From positions 23,078,619-23,142,618 of the forward strand of contig BTRK01000004.1 in the NCBI GenBank assembly GCA_036245805.1: DNA of 64,000 nt. Direction: 5' to 3'. A program made the translations under genes and the position numbers. This DNA comes from Pristionchus mayeri. Lineage: Eukaryota; Nematoda; Chromadorea; Rhabditida; Neodiplogasteridae. How positions within the stretch are numbered: position 1 is the first letter of the stretch; each line of letters starts with the position of its first letter. Positions 13,295 to 28,200 of the stretch are shown here, one piece after another. A model generated the notes under the pieces. That model was not told where the DNA came from and searched no databases. It saw only the letters and a list, made by a program, of their open reading frames with translations.

Positions 13295-16200
13295 TCTCTC
13301 TCCTCTCTCTTTCCTCTCACCTCCGCTATTTGTTCAGTGAGTCGATTGGCGAAGAAATTGAGTCTGCAGAGGAAATCGACGTTGGTGAGGAGATGATCGG
13401 TATATGAATGCTGTTCGCACAATTCGAAGATGTTGAGGCCTGTAAAGGAGAGAAGGAGAGGAGAGAAGAAGAGTGAGGATAGGAGGGAACTTACCCTTCG
13501 GATGTCTCTTCCCGCACTCGTCCACACAACTCACACTGTGCGATGTGTGCAATGGCATCTGCAAGGAAGAACAAGGAGAGTACATTGTATATCAATCCAG
13601 CAATTGCGACTGAAACATCAGCTGTCTTAAATATAAATAAATTGTATTTATGACGCATAGTTTCAACACGAGTATCACGAGCCAGCAGTGGTGAGCGGGA
13701 ACATTTTCAAAAAAGTTGTGTCAGATCCGACTCTTATTAAAGTGGTAGAATACACTAGACATAAGATTTCGAAAAATAGGGGTCATCTGTCGCAGAGCCG
13801 GCTTTTAGGAATTTTCCGGTTTTGTAACCGGCTATGATGTATCTCAGCTCCCAGATGAGCTAGAAAGACGGCACCGTGCTCAAAATATGGGGAAAATTAT
13901 TTCCAGAAACTTTTATTTTAAGTGCAAGACGATTAGGCAAAAAATAAAAATTAGCCAAATGAAAAACATGTTTTGCCATCAAATAATAAATATTCTCTCT
14001 ATCAAGCGGTAGCGTGCTACAGAATTTTAATGCAGATTATGAAAGAATACGTGTACATGCATAATATAAAAATATAAAAACCGGATTCGAAGTGTCTCCT
14101 ACTTGGCAATTTTTACACAAACATGCCATTGTGAAGAAAAAGTCGAAAAAATGAATTTTCAGAACTCTGATTTTTCCTCTTGAAACGTTCAAATAGTGTT
14201 GTTGGTGTACAGAATGAGTGGAAAAAAAACGTGTTTTGGACCATGGTTCTACTCGCATGTTTCAATTAACAATTTATATTCAAAATTTCGCATAGTTTCG
14301 AAATATCTTGGCATGTCATCCTCATCCAAGAAGTACCATGCTAAAATACACGATTTTCCACTCATACTTTACACCAACAACACTATTTGAACGTTTCAAG
14401 AAGAATAATCAGAGTTCTGAAAAATTAATTTTTTAGACTTTTTCTTCACAATGGCATGTTTGTGTAAAAATTGCCAAGTAGGAGACACTTCGAATAAGGT
14501 TTTTATATTTTTATATTATGCATGTGCACTTATTCTTTCATAATCTGCATTAAAATTCTGTAGCACGCTACCGCTTGATAGAGATAATATTTATTTTTTG
14601 ATGGCAAAACAGGTTTTTCATCCGGCTAATTTTCATTTTTTGCCTAATCGTCTTGCACTTAATTTTCCGCGCATTTTGAGGCCGGTGCCGTCTTTCTAGC
14701 TCATCTGGGAGTTGAGATACATCATAGCCGGATGCAAAACCGGAAAATTCTTAAAAGCCGGCTCTGGGACATATGGCCCATATTTTTCGAAATCTTATGT
14801 CCAGTGTATTCTACCACTATAATAAGAGTCGGATCTGGCACAACTTTTTGAAAATGTTCCCGGATGGTCAGTTTTTCATCCACTGACTCGTGATACAAGT
14901 GTTAATTTATGACCTTTAGTGAACTGTGCTTCGAATTTTTAGGGAAAGTACAAAACAGTTGCTAATCAGATTATTTCATCAATATAAATATTGCATGAGA
15001 AATTTATAAATATGACTGCTTATATTCGTCTCCCCATCAACTTTCCTCCTGTGATCAACTGGTACTCAAATGATAGTCCAGACTAATCTCATCCCACTTT
15101 TCTCAGATTATATTCACAATCAGACTATTCCGTGTCTGTAACGCAAATTAGGCCTATGGGTAAACGAACGGAAGTTAGGCTTAAGGGTAACACAAAGAGC
15201 AAAGGACAAAATGACAACCCGAAACAGAGTGAAGGGACAGTGGGTGGAATGAACTGATTAATTGCGGAAAGTGTTATCAGCCCTGAGGACATATAATAGT
15301 AATGACGACAATTGTTTACCTACACATAATTGGGTCGTGGTGCTAAAGCAAAATTTACGAAGGTCGGGTTAAGGTAGCCGACAAACTAATGATGGGTTCC
15401 TGTTTACCTGCTTTAGAAGGTGTGAGGTATGATAACTTAGGTAGAACCAGCATCAACACTCACCTCTATGGTCGACCATCATCCGCTAACGATACGAGAA
15501 AAAAAGAAATGTAGTTGACTCATAAACGTGACGTTACTCGAATATGACCACAGGGCTGATATCCCCAGAAGTTTGCAGTTGAGCCCAAAAGATAAGGAGA
15601 GATGTCTCACTGAGGGGGTATGGCAAAATCGCAAACGACAAAATGGCAAATCGAAATATCTCAGTACAGAGTGATGATACAAGTTGTGGCGGGCACTATC
15701 TGCCCTGATGGCTTAACAATGACATCGTTTTTATAAGTTTTCATGTATAGGGGATCATGATTTCACAATCTGCATGACCCCTATACAGTAACACGCATAA
15801 AAACGACGCACGGATCGTTAAGGCAGACCTTGAACGCACGCAACGCGTTACTCTGCCCAAACTCTATCCCGGTGAAGTTAGCGCGCGCCCTCTCGGAAGC
15901 CTATTTATGCGAGCACGCCCTCGGCCTGCGAAATAGGACTTCTCCCTATCTTTCCCGACGCAATCCATCCGTTAAGTAACCCTCTCACTGAAAAATATAT
16001 TAAATGTTGGTGTTTGAATAAAACAAGAGCCCGGGAAACAGCCATGCGTCGCGTGCGTTTCAACTCTGTGCCTTCATTGTCCTAACGAGCCATCGACGTC
16101 ACTGTTAAGCCATCAGGGCAGATTGTGCTCACCACTTGTAATGAGTTTATACCAACCAAGAAGTTGTATCATCACCCCCCCCCCCCCTGATGTTGAGATA

Positions 16201-19200
16201 TTTCGATTTGCCGTCTTGTCTGTTGCGATTTAGTCATACTCTCTCTTTGTCATTTGTGCTTTGGTCGTGCCCTTCACTATCGATATTACGAGACTCGGAA
16301 CAGGTCCCCAATATTGATACATAAATTTCGTTCTGATCAATTTTGTTTTTTTTTAATGAGCATTGTATGTCCTATTGGAAATTATGTGTCATGATTAATT
16401 GTGGGATTATTCGTGTTGTGAACCATTTCGTCTCATTTCACTCTCACGATCAGACTACCAACAACCCGAGAGTGAGGTATTATCAACTCAATATATAATC
16501 AAATTCCTCGCGAACGTAGCTGCCACTTGGAATATTTCTGCCATTCCTTCAATGGTTTAACTCACCTCCGCGAGTTCCTTGTCCATTCTTGTCACATTCT
16601 GCATTGAAGTGAAAGCCCGAGATGCTCGCAATGAATCAGAGGATCGATCAGATCTCAAAAATTGATCACTAAATAATTCACCTCAATTATTCGTACCTTG
16701 CATCTTCCTGATCGTATTCTCTTATTTCGTTCGACTTCCTCAGTCCTAATTCGAAATGTGAGATCTCTTTGTGAAGAGCAGCCAATTCCTCCGAGTCTTC
16801 GAGTTCAATCGAGTGGCTGAATCTTTTGTGAGTGTATATGACATGCACACTCGATCCTCTCCGATGTTCCTTCCTTTCCTCTCCTATCCACTCTCTTCCC
16901 CTCCGATGTTCCTTCCTTCCTTCCCCTATCCACTCTCTTCTCCTCTCCATTTCTTCATCTGGTCCTTCCTTTTCCGTATCTCCTTCGCTAGTGAAAGACG
17001 TGATCGATCTATCCAAACGGCGAGAAAGAGAGTTAGTAAACGTTATATTTGTCCGATGTGTATCTTCTGCCTCGACTAGAGGAGGCGCTGGTCTAGCTGG
17101 AGCGGCCGCAAACGTGTCGAATGAACTCTGCTCGGCCATCTTCTGGATATATGTGATGTGATCAAGCTCTTCTTGAGTTAGCTGCACTGGCTCCTCGATC
17201 TCTTGTGCTGCGGGCATCATCACCATCTCGGGCTCCTCTACAGTAGGTTCCAACAGTGGCGAAGATCTCTCATAGCCGTACTGGTAGCCTTTGTCGAAGG
17301 ACTCCTGCTCGAATGACGATCTCTCTGCATCGGCACCAGACGTCGCGCTCGAATGCTCTTCTTCGAGATCGAACTTCTCCACAGAATCCTTCTGCACTCT
17401 GCAAAAGCGCTCTCTTGCGGCGATCACTTCCTTGACTGGAGGAGGCACTGGTCTAGCTGGAGCGGCCGCAAACGTGTCGAGTGAACTCTGCTCGGCCATC
17501 TTCTGGATATAGGCGATGTGATCAAGCTCTTCCTGAGTTAGCTGCACCGGCTCCTCGAGCTCTTGTGCTGCGGGCATCATCACCATCTCGGGCTCCTCTT
17601 CAGTAGGTTTCAACAGCGGCGAAGATCTCTCATAGCCGTACTGGTAGCCTTTGTCGAAGGACTCCTGCTCGAATGACGATCTCTCTGCATCGGCACCAGA
17701 CGTCGCGCTCGAATGCTCTTCTTCGAAATCGAACTTCTCCACAGAATCCTTCTGCACACTACCAAAGCGCTCTCTTGCGGCGATCACATCCTCGACTGGA
17801 GGAGGCGCTGGTCTAGCTGGAGCGGCCGCAAACGTGTCGAATGAACTCTGCTCAGCCATCTTCTGGATATAGGCGATGTGATCAACCTCTTCTTGAGTTA
17901 GCTGCTCCGGCTCCTCCATCTCTTGTGCTGCGGGCATCATCAGCATCTCGGGCTCGTCTACAGTAGGTTCCAACAGTGGCGAAGATCTCTCATAGCCGTA
18001 CTGGTAGCCTTTGTCGAAGGACACCTGCTCGAATGACGATCTCTCTGCATCGGCACCAGACGTCGCGCTCGAATGCTCTTCTTCGAAATCGAACTTCTCC
18101 ACAGAATCCTTCTGCACACTGCCAAAGCGCTCTCTTGCGGCGATCACATCCTTGACTGGAGGAGGCACTGGTCTAGCTGGAGCGGCCGCAAACGTGTCGA
18201 GTGAACTCTGCTCGGCCATCTTCTGGATATATGTGATGTGATCAAGCTCTTCTTGAGTTAGCTGCACTGGCTCCTCGATCTCTTGTGCTGCGGGCATCAT
18301 CACCATCTCGGGCAACTCTACAGTAGGTTCCAACAGTGGCGAAGATCTCTCATAGCCGTACTGGTAGCCTTTGTCGAAGGACTCCTGCTCGAATGACGAT
18401 CTCTCTGCATCGGCACCAGACGTCGCGCTCGAATGCTCTTCTTCGAGATCGAACTTCTCCACAGAATCCTTCTGCACTCTGCAAAAGCGCTCTCTTGCGG
18501 CGATCAGTTCCTTGACTGGAGGAGGCACTGGTCTAGCTGGAGCGGCCGCAAACGTGTCGAATGAACTCTGCTCGGCCATCTTCTGGATATATGTGATGTG
18601 ATCAAGCTCTTCTTGAGTTAGCTGCACTGGCTCCTCGATCTCTTGTGCTGCGGGCATCATCACCATCTCGGGCAACTCTACAGTAGGTTCCAACAGTGGC
18701 GAAGATCTCTCATAGCCGTACTGGTAGCCTTTGTCGAAGGACTCCTGCGCGAATGACGATCTCTCTGCATCGGCACCAGACGTCGCGCTCGAATGCTCTT
18801 CTTCGAGATCGAACTTCTCCACAGAATCCTTCTGCACTCTGCAAAAGCGCTCTCTTGCGGCGATCAGTTCCTTGACTGGAGGAGGCACTGGTCTAGCTGG
18901 AGCGGCCGCAAACGTGTCGAGTGAACTCTGCTCGGCCATCTTCTGGATATAGGCGATGTGATCAAGCTCTTCCTGAGTTAGCTGCACCGGCTCCTCGAGC
19001 TCTTGTGCTGCGGGCATCATCACCATCTCGGGCTCCTCTTCAGTAGGTTTCAACAGCGGCGAAGATCTCTCATAGCCGTACTGGTAGCCTTTGTCGAAGG
19101 ACTCCTGCTCGAATGACGATCTCTCTGCATCGGCACCAGACGTCGCGCTCGAATGCTCTTCTTCGAAATCGAACTTCTCCACAGAATCCTTCTGCACACT

Positions 19201-22200
19201 ACCAAAGCGCTCTCTTGCGGCGATCACATCCTCGACTGGAGGAGGCGCTGGTCTAGCTGGAGCGGCCGCAAACGTGTCGAATGAACTCTGCTCGGCCATC
19301 TTCTGGATATAGGCGATGTGATCAACCTCTTCTTGAGTTAGCTGCACCGGCTCCTCCATCTCTTGTGCTGCGGGCATCATCAGCATCTCGGGCTCGTCTA
19401 CAGTAGGTTCCAACAGTGGCGAAGATCTCTCATAGCCGTACTGGTAGCCTTTGTCGAAGGACACCTGCTCGAATGACGATCTCTCTGCATCGGCACCAGA
19501 CGTCGCGCTCGAATGCTCTTCTTCGAAATCGAACTTCTCCACAGAATCCTTCTGCACACTGCCAAAGCGCTCTCTTGCGGCGATCACATCCTTGACTGGA
19601 GGAGGCACTGGTCTAGCTGGAGCGGCCGCAAACGTGTCGAGTGAACTCTGCTCGGCCATCTTCTGGATATATGTGATGTGATCAAGCTCTTCTTGAGTTA
19701 GCTGCACTGGCTCCTCGATCTCTTGGTCTGCGGGCATCATCACCATCTCGGGCAACTCTACAGTAGGTTCCAACAGTGGCGAAGATCTCTCATAGCCGTA
19801 CTGGTAGCCTTTGTCGAAGGACTCCTGCTCGAATGACGATCTCTCTGCATCGGCACCAGACGTCGCGCTCGAATGCTCTTCTTCGAGATCGAACTTCTCC
19901 ACAGAATCCTTCTGCACTCTGCAAAAGCGCTCTCTTGCGGCGATCAGTTCCTTGACTGGAGGAGGCACTGGTCTAGCTGGAGCGGCCGCAAACGTGTCGA
20001 ATGAACTCTGCTCGGCCATCTTCTGGATATATGTGATGTGATCAAGCTCTTCTTGAGTTAGCTGCACTGGCTCCTCGATCTCTTGTGCTGCGGGCATCAT
20101 CACCATCTCGGGCAACTCTACAGTAGGTTCCAACAGTGGCGAAGATCTCTCATAGCCGTACTGGTAGCCTTTGTCGAAGGACTCCTGCGCGAATGACGAT
20201 CTCTCTGCATCGGCACCAGACGTCGCGCTCGAATGCTCTTCTTCGAGATCGAACTTCTCCACAGAATCCTTCTGCACTCTGCAAACGCGCTCTCTTGCGG
20301 CGATCAGTTCCTTGACTGGAGGAGGCACTGGTCTAGCTGGAGCGGCCGCAAACGTGTCGAATGAACTCTGCTCGGCCATCTTCTGGATATATGTGATGTG
20401 ATCAAGCTCTTCTTGAGTTAGCTGCACTGGCTCCTCGATCTCTTGTGCTGCGGGCATCATCACCATCTCGGGCAACTCTACAGTAGGTTCCAACAGTGGC
20501 GAAGATCTCTCATAGCCGTACTGGTAGCCTTTGTCGAAGGACTCCTGCGCGAATGACGATCTCTCTGCATCGGCACCAGACGTCGCGCTCGAATGCTCTT
20601 CTTCGAGATCGAACTTCTCCACAGAATCCTTCTGCACTCTGCAAAAGCGCTCTCTTGCGGCGATCACATCCTCGACTGGAGGAGGCGCTGGTCTAGCTGG
20701 AGCGGCCGCAAACGTGTCGAATGAACTCTGCTCGGCCATCTTCTGGATATAGGCGATGTGATCAACCTCTTCTTGAGTTAGCTGCACCGGCTCCTCCATC
20801 TCTTGTGCTGCGGGCATCATCAGCATCTCGGGCTCGTCTACAGTAGGTTCCAACAGTGGCGAAGATCTCTCATAGCCGTACTGGTAGCCTTTGTCGAAGG
20901 ACACCTGCTCGAATGACGATCTCTCTGCATCGGCACCAGACGTCGCGCTCGAATGCTCTTCTTCGAAATCGAACTTCTCCACAGAATCCTTCTGCACACT
21001 GCCAAAGCGCTCTCTTGCGGCGATCACATCCTTGACTGGAGGAGGCACTGGTCTAGCTGGAGCGGCCGCAAACGTGTCGAGTGAACTCTGCTCGGCCATC
21101 TTCTGGATATATGTGATGTGATCAAGCTCTTCTTGAGTTAGCTGCACTGGCTCCTCGATCTCTTGGTCTGCGGGCATCATCACCATCTCGGGCAACTCTA
21201 CAGTAGGTTCCAACAGTGGCGAAGATCTCTCATAGCCGTACTGGTAGCCTTTGTCGAAGGACTCCTGCTCGAATGACGATCTCTCTGCATCGGCACCAGA
21301 CGTCGCGCTCGAATGCTCTTCTTCGAGATCGAACTTCTCCACAGAATCCTTCTGCACTCTGCAAAAGCGCTCTCTTGCGGCGATCAGTTCCTTGACTGGA
21401 GGAGGCACTGGTCTAGCTGGAGCGGCCGCAAACGTGTCGAATGAACTCTGCTCGGCCATCTTCTGGATATATGTGATGTGATCAAGCTCTTCTTGAGTTA
21501 GCTGCACTGGCTCCTCGATCTCTTGTGCTGCGGGCATCATCACCATCTCGGGCAACTCTACAGTAGGTTCCAACAGTGGCGAAGATCTCTCATAGCCGTA
21601 CTGGTAGCCTTTGTCGAAGGACTCCTGCGCGAATGACGATCTCTCTGCATCGGCACCAGACGTCGCGCTCGAATGCTCTTCTTCGAGATCGAACTTCTCC
21701 ACAGAATCCTTCTGCACTCTGCAAACGCGCTCTCTTGCGGCGATCAGTTCCTTGACTGGAGGAGGCACTGGTCTAGCTGGAGCGGCCGCAAACGTGTCGA
21801 ATGAACTCTGCTCGGCCATCTTCTGGATATATGTGATGTGATCAAGCTCTTCTTGAGTTAGCTGCACTGGCTCCTCGATCTCTTGTGCTGCGGGCATCAT
21901 CACCATCTCGGGCAACTCTACAGTAGGTTCCAACAGTGGCGAAGATCTCTCATAGCCGTACTGGTAGCCTTTGTCGAAGGACTCCTGCGCGAATGACGAT
22001 CTCTCTGCATCGGCACCAGACGTCGCGCTCGAATGCTCTTCTTCGAGATCGAACTTCTCCACAGAATCCTTCTGCACTCTGCAAAAGCGCTCTCTTGCGG
22101 CGATCAGTTCCTTGACTGGAGGAGGCACTGGTCTAGCTGGAGCGGCCGCAAACGTGTCGAGTGAACTCTGCTCGGCCATCTTCTGGATATAGGCGATGTG

Positions 22201-25200
22201 ATCAAGCTCTTCCTGAGTTAGCTGCACCGGCTCCTCGAGCTCTTGTGCTGCGGGCATCATCACCATCTCGGGCTCCTCTTCAGTAGGTTTCAACAGCGGC
22301 GAAGATCTCTCATAGCCGTACTGGTAGCCTTTGTCGAAGGACTCCTGCTCGAATGACGATCTCTCTGCATCGGCACCAGACGTCGCGCTCGAATGCTCTT
22401 CTTCGAAATCGAACTTCTCCACAGAATCCTTCTGCACACTACCAAAGCGCTCTCTTGCGGCGATCACATCCTCGACTGGAGGAGGCGCTGGTCTAGCTGG
22501 AGCGGCCGCAAACGTGTCGAATGAACTCTGCTCGGCCATCTTCTGGATATATGTGATGTGATCAAGCTCTTCTTGAGTTAGCTGCACTGGCTCCTCGATC
22601 TCTTGGTCTGCGGGCATCATCACCATCTCGGGCAACTCTACAGTAGGTTCCAACAGTGGCGAAGATCTCTCATAGCCGTACTGGTAGCCTTTGTCGAAGG
22701 ACTCCTGCTCGAATGACGATCTCTCTGCATCGGCACCAGACGTCGCGCTCGAATGCTCTTCTTCGAGATCGAACTTCTCCACAGAATCCTTCTGCACTCT
22801 GCAAAAGCGCTCTCTTGCGGCGATCAGTTCCTTGACTGGAGGAGGCACTGGTCTAGCTGGAGCGGCCGCAAACGTGTCGAATGAACTCTGCTCGGCCATC
22901 TTCTGGAAATATGTGATGTGATCAAGCTCTTCTTGAGTTAGCTGCACTGGCTCCTCGATCTCTTGTGCTGCGGGCATCATCACCATCTCGGGCAACTCTA
23001 CAGTAGGTTCCAACAGTGGCGAAGATCTCTCATAGCCGTACTGGTAGCCTTTGTCGAAGGACTCCTGCGCGAATGACGATCTCTCTGCATCGGCACCAGA
23101 CGTCGCGCTCGAATGCTCTTCTTCGAGATCGAACTTCTCCACAGAATCCTTCTGCACTCTGCAAAAGCGCTCTCTTGCGGCGATCAGTTCCTTGACTGGA
23201 GGAGGCACTGGTCTAGCTGGAGCGGCCGCAAACGTGTCGAGTGAACTCTGCTCGGCCATCTTCTGGATATAGGCGATGTGATCAAGCTCTTCCTGAGTTA
23301 GCTGCACCGGCTCCTCGAGCTCTTGTGCTGCGGGCATCATCACCATCTCGGGCTCCTCTTCAGTAGGTTTCAACAGCGGCGAAGATCTCTCATAGCCGTA
23401 CTGGTAGCCTTTGTCGAAGGACTCCTGCTCGAATGACGATCTCTCTGCATCGGCACCAGACGTCGCGCTCGAATGCTCTTCTTCGAAATCGAACTTCTCC
23501 ACAGAATCCTTCTGCACACTACCAAAGCGCTCTCTTGCGGCGATCACATCCTCGACTGGAGGAGGCGCTGGTCTAGCTGGAGCGGCCGCAAACGTGTCGA
23601 ATGAACTCTGCTCGGCCATCTTCTGGATATAGGCGATGTGATCAAGCTCTTCTTGAGTTAGCTGCACCGGCTCCTCCATCTCTTGTGCTGCGGGCATCAT
23701 CACCATCTCGGGCTCCTCTACAGTAGGTTCCAACAGCGGCGAAGATCTCTCATAGCCGTACTGGTAGCCTTTGTCGAAGGACTCCTGCTCGAATGACGAT
23801 CTCTCTGCATCGGCACCAGACGTCGCGCTCGAATGCTCTTCTTCGAAATCGAACTTCTCCACAGAATCCTTCTGCACACTGCCAAAGCGCTCTCTTGCGG
23901 CGATCACATCCTTGACTGGAGGAGGCACTGGTCTAGCTGGAGCGGCCGCAAACGTGTCGAGTGAACTCTGCTCGGCCATCTTCTGGATATATGTGATGTG
24001 ATCAAGCTCTTCTTGAGTTAGCTGCACTGGCTCCTCGATCTCTTGGTCTGCGGGCATCATCACCATCTCGGGCAACTCTACAGTAGGTTCCAACAGTGGC
24101 GAAGATCTCTCATAGCCGTACTGGTAGCCTTTGTCGAAGGACTCCTGCTCGAATGACGATCTCTCTGCATCGGCACCAGACGTCGCGCTCGAATGCTCTT
24201 CTTCGAGATCGAACTTCTCCACAGAATCCTTCTGCACTCTGCAAAAGCGCTCTCTTGCGGCGATCAGTTCCTTGACTGGAGGAGGCACTGGTCTAGCTGG
24301 AGCGGCCGCAAACGTGTCGAATGAACTCTGCTCGGCCATCTTCTGGAAATATGTGATGTGATCAAGCTCTTCTTGAGTTAGCTGCACTGGCTCCTCGATC
24401 TCTTGTGCTGCGGGCATCATCACCATCTCGGGCAACTCTACAGTAGGTTCCAACAGTGGCGAAGATCTCTCATAGCCGTACTGGTAGCCTTTGTCGAAGG
24501 ACTCCTGCGCGAATGACGATCTCTCTGCATCGGCACCAGACGTCGCGCTCGAATGCTCTTCTTCGAGATCGAACTTCTCCACAGAATCCTTCTGCACTCT
24601 GCAAAAGCGCTCTCTTGCGGCGATCAGTTCCTTGACTGGAGGAGGCACTGGTCTAGCTGGAGCGGCCGCAAACGTGTCGAGTGAACTCTGCTCGGCCATC
24701 TTCTGGATATAGGCGATGTGATCAAGCTCTTCCTGAGTTAGCTGCACCGGCTCCTCGAGCTCTTGTGCTGCGGGCATCATCACCATCTCGGGCTCCTCTT
24801 CAGTAGGTTTCAACAGCGGCGAAGATCTCTCATAGCCGTACTGGTAGCCTTTGTCGAAGGACTCCTGCTCGAATGACGATCTCTCTGCATCGGCACCAGA
24901 CGTCGCGCTCGAATGCTCTTCTTCGAAATCGAACTTCTCCACAGAATCCTTCTGCACACTACCAAAGCGCTCTCTTGCGGCGATCACATCCTCGACTGGA
25001 GGAGGCGCTGGTCTAGCTGGAGCGGCCGCAAACGTGTCGAATGAACTCTGCTCGGCCATCTTCTGGATATAGGCGATGTGATCAAGCTCTTCTTGAGTTA
25101 GCTGCACCGGCTCCTCCATCTCTTGTGCTGCGGGCATCATCAGCATCTCGGGCTCGTCTACAGTAGGTTCCAACAGTGGCGAAGATCTCTCATAGCCGTA

Positions 25201-28200
25201 CTGGTAGCCTTTGTCGAAGGACACCTGCTCGAATGACGATCTCTCTGCATCGGCACCAGACGTCGCGCTCGAATGCTCTTCTTCGAAATCGAACTTCTCC
25301 ACAGAATCCTTCTGCACACTGCCAAAGCGCTCTCTTGCGGCGATCACATCCTCGACTGGAGGAGGCGCTCGTCTAGCTGGAGCGGCCGCAAACGTGTCGA
25401 ATGAACTCTGCTCGGCCATCTTCTGGATATATGTGATGTGATCAAGCTCTTCTTGAGTTAGCTGCACTGGCTCCTCGATCTCTTGTGCTGCGGGCATCAT
25501 CACAATCTCGGGCAACTCTACAGTAGGTTCCAACAGTGGCGAAGATCTCTCATAGCCGTACTGGTAGCCTTTGTCGAAGGACTCCTGCTCGAATGACGAT
25601 CTCTCTGCACCGGCACCAGACGTCGCGCTCGAATGCTCTTCTTCGAGATCGAACTTCTCCACAGAATCCTTCTGCACTCTGCAAAAGCGCTCTCTTGCGG
25701 CGATCAGTTCCTTGACTGGAGGAGGCACTGGTCTAGCTGGAGCGGCCGCAAACGTGTCGAATGAACTCTGCTCGGCCATCTTCTGTATATATGTGATGTG
25801 ATCAAGCTCTTCTTGAGTTAGCTGCACTGGCTCCTCGATCTCTTGTGCTGCGGGCATCATCACCATCTCGGGCAACTCTACAGTAGGTTCCAACAGTGGC
25901 GAAGATCTCTCATAGCCGTACTGGTTTCCTTTGTCGAAGGACTCCTGCTCGAATGACGATCTCTCTGCATCGGCACCAGACGTCGCGCTCGAATGCTCTT
26001 CTTCGAGATCGAACTTCTCCACAGAATCCTTCTGCACTCTGCAAAAGCGCTCTCTTGCGGCGATCAGTTCCTTGACTGGAGGAGGCACTGGTCTAGCTGG
26101 AGCGGCCGCAAACGTGTCGAGTGAACTCTGCTCGGCCATCTTCTGGATATAGGCGATGTGATCAAGCTCTTCCTGAGTTAGCTGCACCGGCTCCTCGAGC
26201 TCTTGTGCTGCGGGCATCATCACCATCTCGGGCTCCTCTTCAGTAGGTTTCAACAGCGGCGAAGATCTCTCATAGCCGTACTGGTAGCCTTTGTCGAAGG
26301 ACTCCTGCTCGAATGACGATCTCTCTGCATCGGCACCAGACGTCGCGCTCGAATGCTCTTCTTCGAAATCGAACTTCTCCACAGAATCCTTCTGCACACT
26401 ACCAAAGCGCTCTCTTGCGGCGATCACATCCTCGACTGGAGGAGGCGCTGGTCTAGCTGGAGCGGCCGCAAACGTGTCGAATGAACTCTGCTCGGCCATC
26501 TTCTGGATATAGGCGATGTGATCAAGCTCTTCTTGAGTTAGCTGCACCGGCTCCTCCATCTCTTGTGCTGCGGGCATCATCAGCATCTCGGGCTCGTCTA
26601 CAGTAGGTTCCAACAGTGGCGAAGATCTCTCATAGCCGTACTGGTAGCCTTTGTCGAAGGACACCTGCTCGAATGACGATCTCTCTGCATCGGCACCAGA
26701 CGTCGCGCTCGAATGCTCTTCTTCGAAATCGAACTTCTCCACAGAATCCTTCTGCACACTGCCAAAGCGCTCTCTTGCGGCGATCACATCCTCGACTGGA
26801 GGAGGCGCTCGTCTAGCTGGAGCGGCCGCAAACGTGTCGAATGAACTCTGCTCGGCCATCTTCTGGATATATGTGATGTGATCAAGCTCTTCTTGAGTTA
26901 GCTGCACTGGCTCCTCGATCTCTTGTGCTGCGGGCATCATCACAATCTCGGGCAACTCTACAGTAGGTTCCAACAGTGGCGAAGATCTCTCATAGCCGTA
27001 CTGGTAGCCTTTGTCGAAGGACTCCTGCTCGAATGACGATCTCTCTGCATCGGCACCAGACGTCGCGCTCGAATGCTGTTCTTCGAGATCGAACTTCTCC
27101 ACAGAATCCTTCTGCACTCTGCAAAAGCGCTCTCTTGCGGCGATCAGTTCCTTGACTGGAGGAGGCACTGGTCTAGCTGGAGCGGCCGCAAACGTGTCGA
27201 ATGAACTCTGCTCGGCCATCTTCTGGATATATGCGATGTGATCAAGCTCTTCTTGAGTTAGCTGCACTGGCTCCTCGATCTCTTGTGCTGCGGGCATCAT
27301 CACCATCTCGGGCAACTCTACAGTAGGTTCCAACAGTGGCGAAGATCTCTCATAGCCGTACTGGTAGCCTTTGTCGAAGGACTCCTGCTCGAATGACGAT
27401 CTCTCTGCATCGGCACCAGACGTCGCGCTCGAATGCTGTTCTTCGAGATCGAACTTCTCCACAGAATCCTTCTGCACTCTGCAAAAGCGCTCTCTTGCGG
27501 CGATCAGTTCCTTGACTGGAGGAGGCACTGGTCTAGCTGGAGCGGCCGCAAACGTGTCGAGTGAACTCTGCTCGGCCATCTTCTGGATATAGGCGATGTG
27601 ATCAAGCTCTTCCTGAGTTAGCTGCACCGGCTCCTCGAGCTCTTGTGCTGCGGGCATCATCACCATCTCGGGCAACTCTACAGTAGGTTCCAACAGTGGC
27701 GAAGATCTCTCATAGCCGTACTGGTAGCCTTTGTCGAAGGACTCCTGCGCGAATGACGATCTCTCTGCATCGGCACCAGACGTCGCGCTCGAATGCTCTT
27801 CTTCGAAATCGAACTTCTCCACAGAATCCTTCTGCACACTGCCAAAGCGCTCTCTTGCGGCGATCACATCCTCGACTGGAGGAGGCGCTCGTCTAGCTGG
27901 AGCGGCCGCAAACGTGTCGAATGAACTCTGCTCGGCCATCTTCTGGATATATGTGATGTGATCAAGCTCTTCTTGAGTTAGCTGCACTGGCTCCTCGATC
28001 TCTTGTGCTGCGGGCATCATCACCATCTCGGGCTCGTCTACAGTAGGTTCCAACAGTGGCGAAGATCTCTCATAGCCGTACTGGTAGCCTTTGTCGAAGG
28101 ACTCCTGCTCGAATGACGATCTCTCTTCATCGGCACCAGACGTCGCGCTCGAATGCTCTTCTTCGAAATCGAACTTCTCCACAGAATCCTTCTGCACACT

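Noticed and set aside
13495..13558. Alternative frame of exon 15 with a CELCGR zinc-finger-like motif
   Set aside because: It needs phase 1 in and 2 out, which disagrees with exon 14 (phase 0 out), and the next exon in that frame meets a stop.
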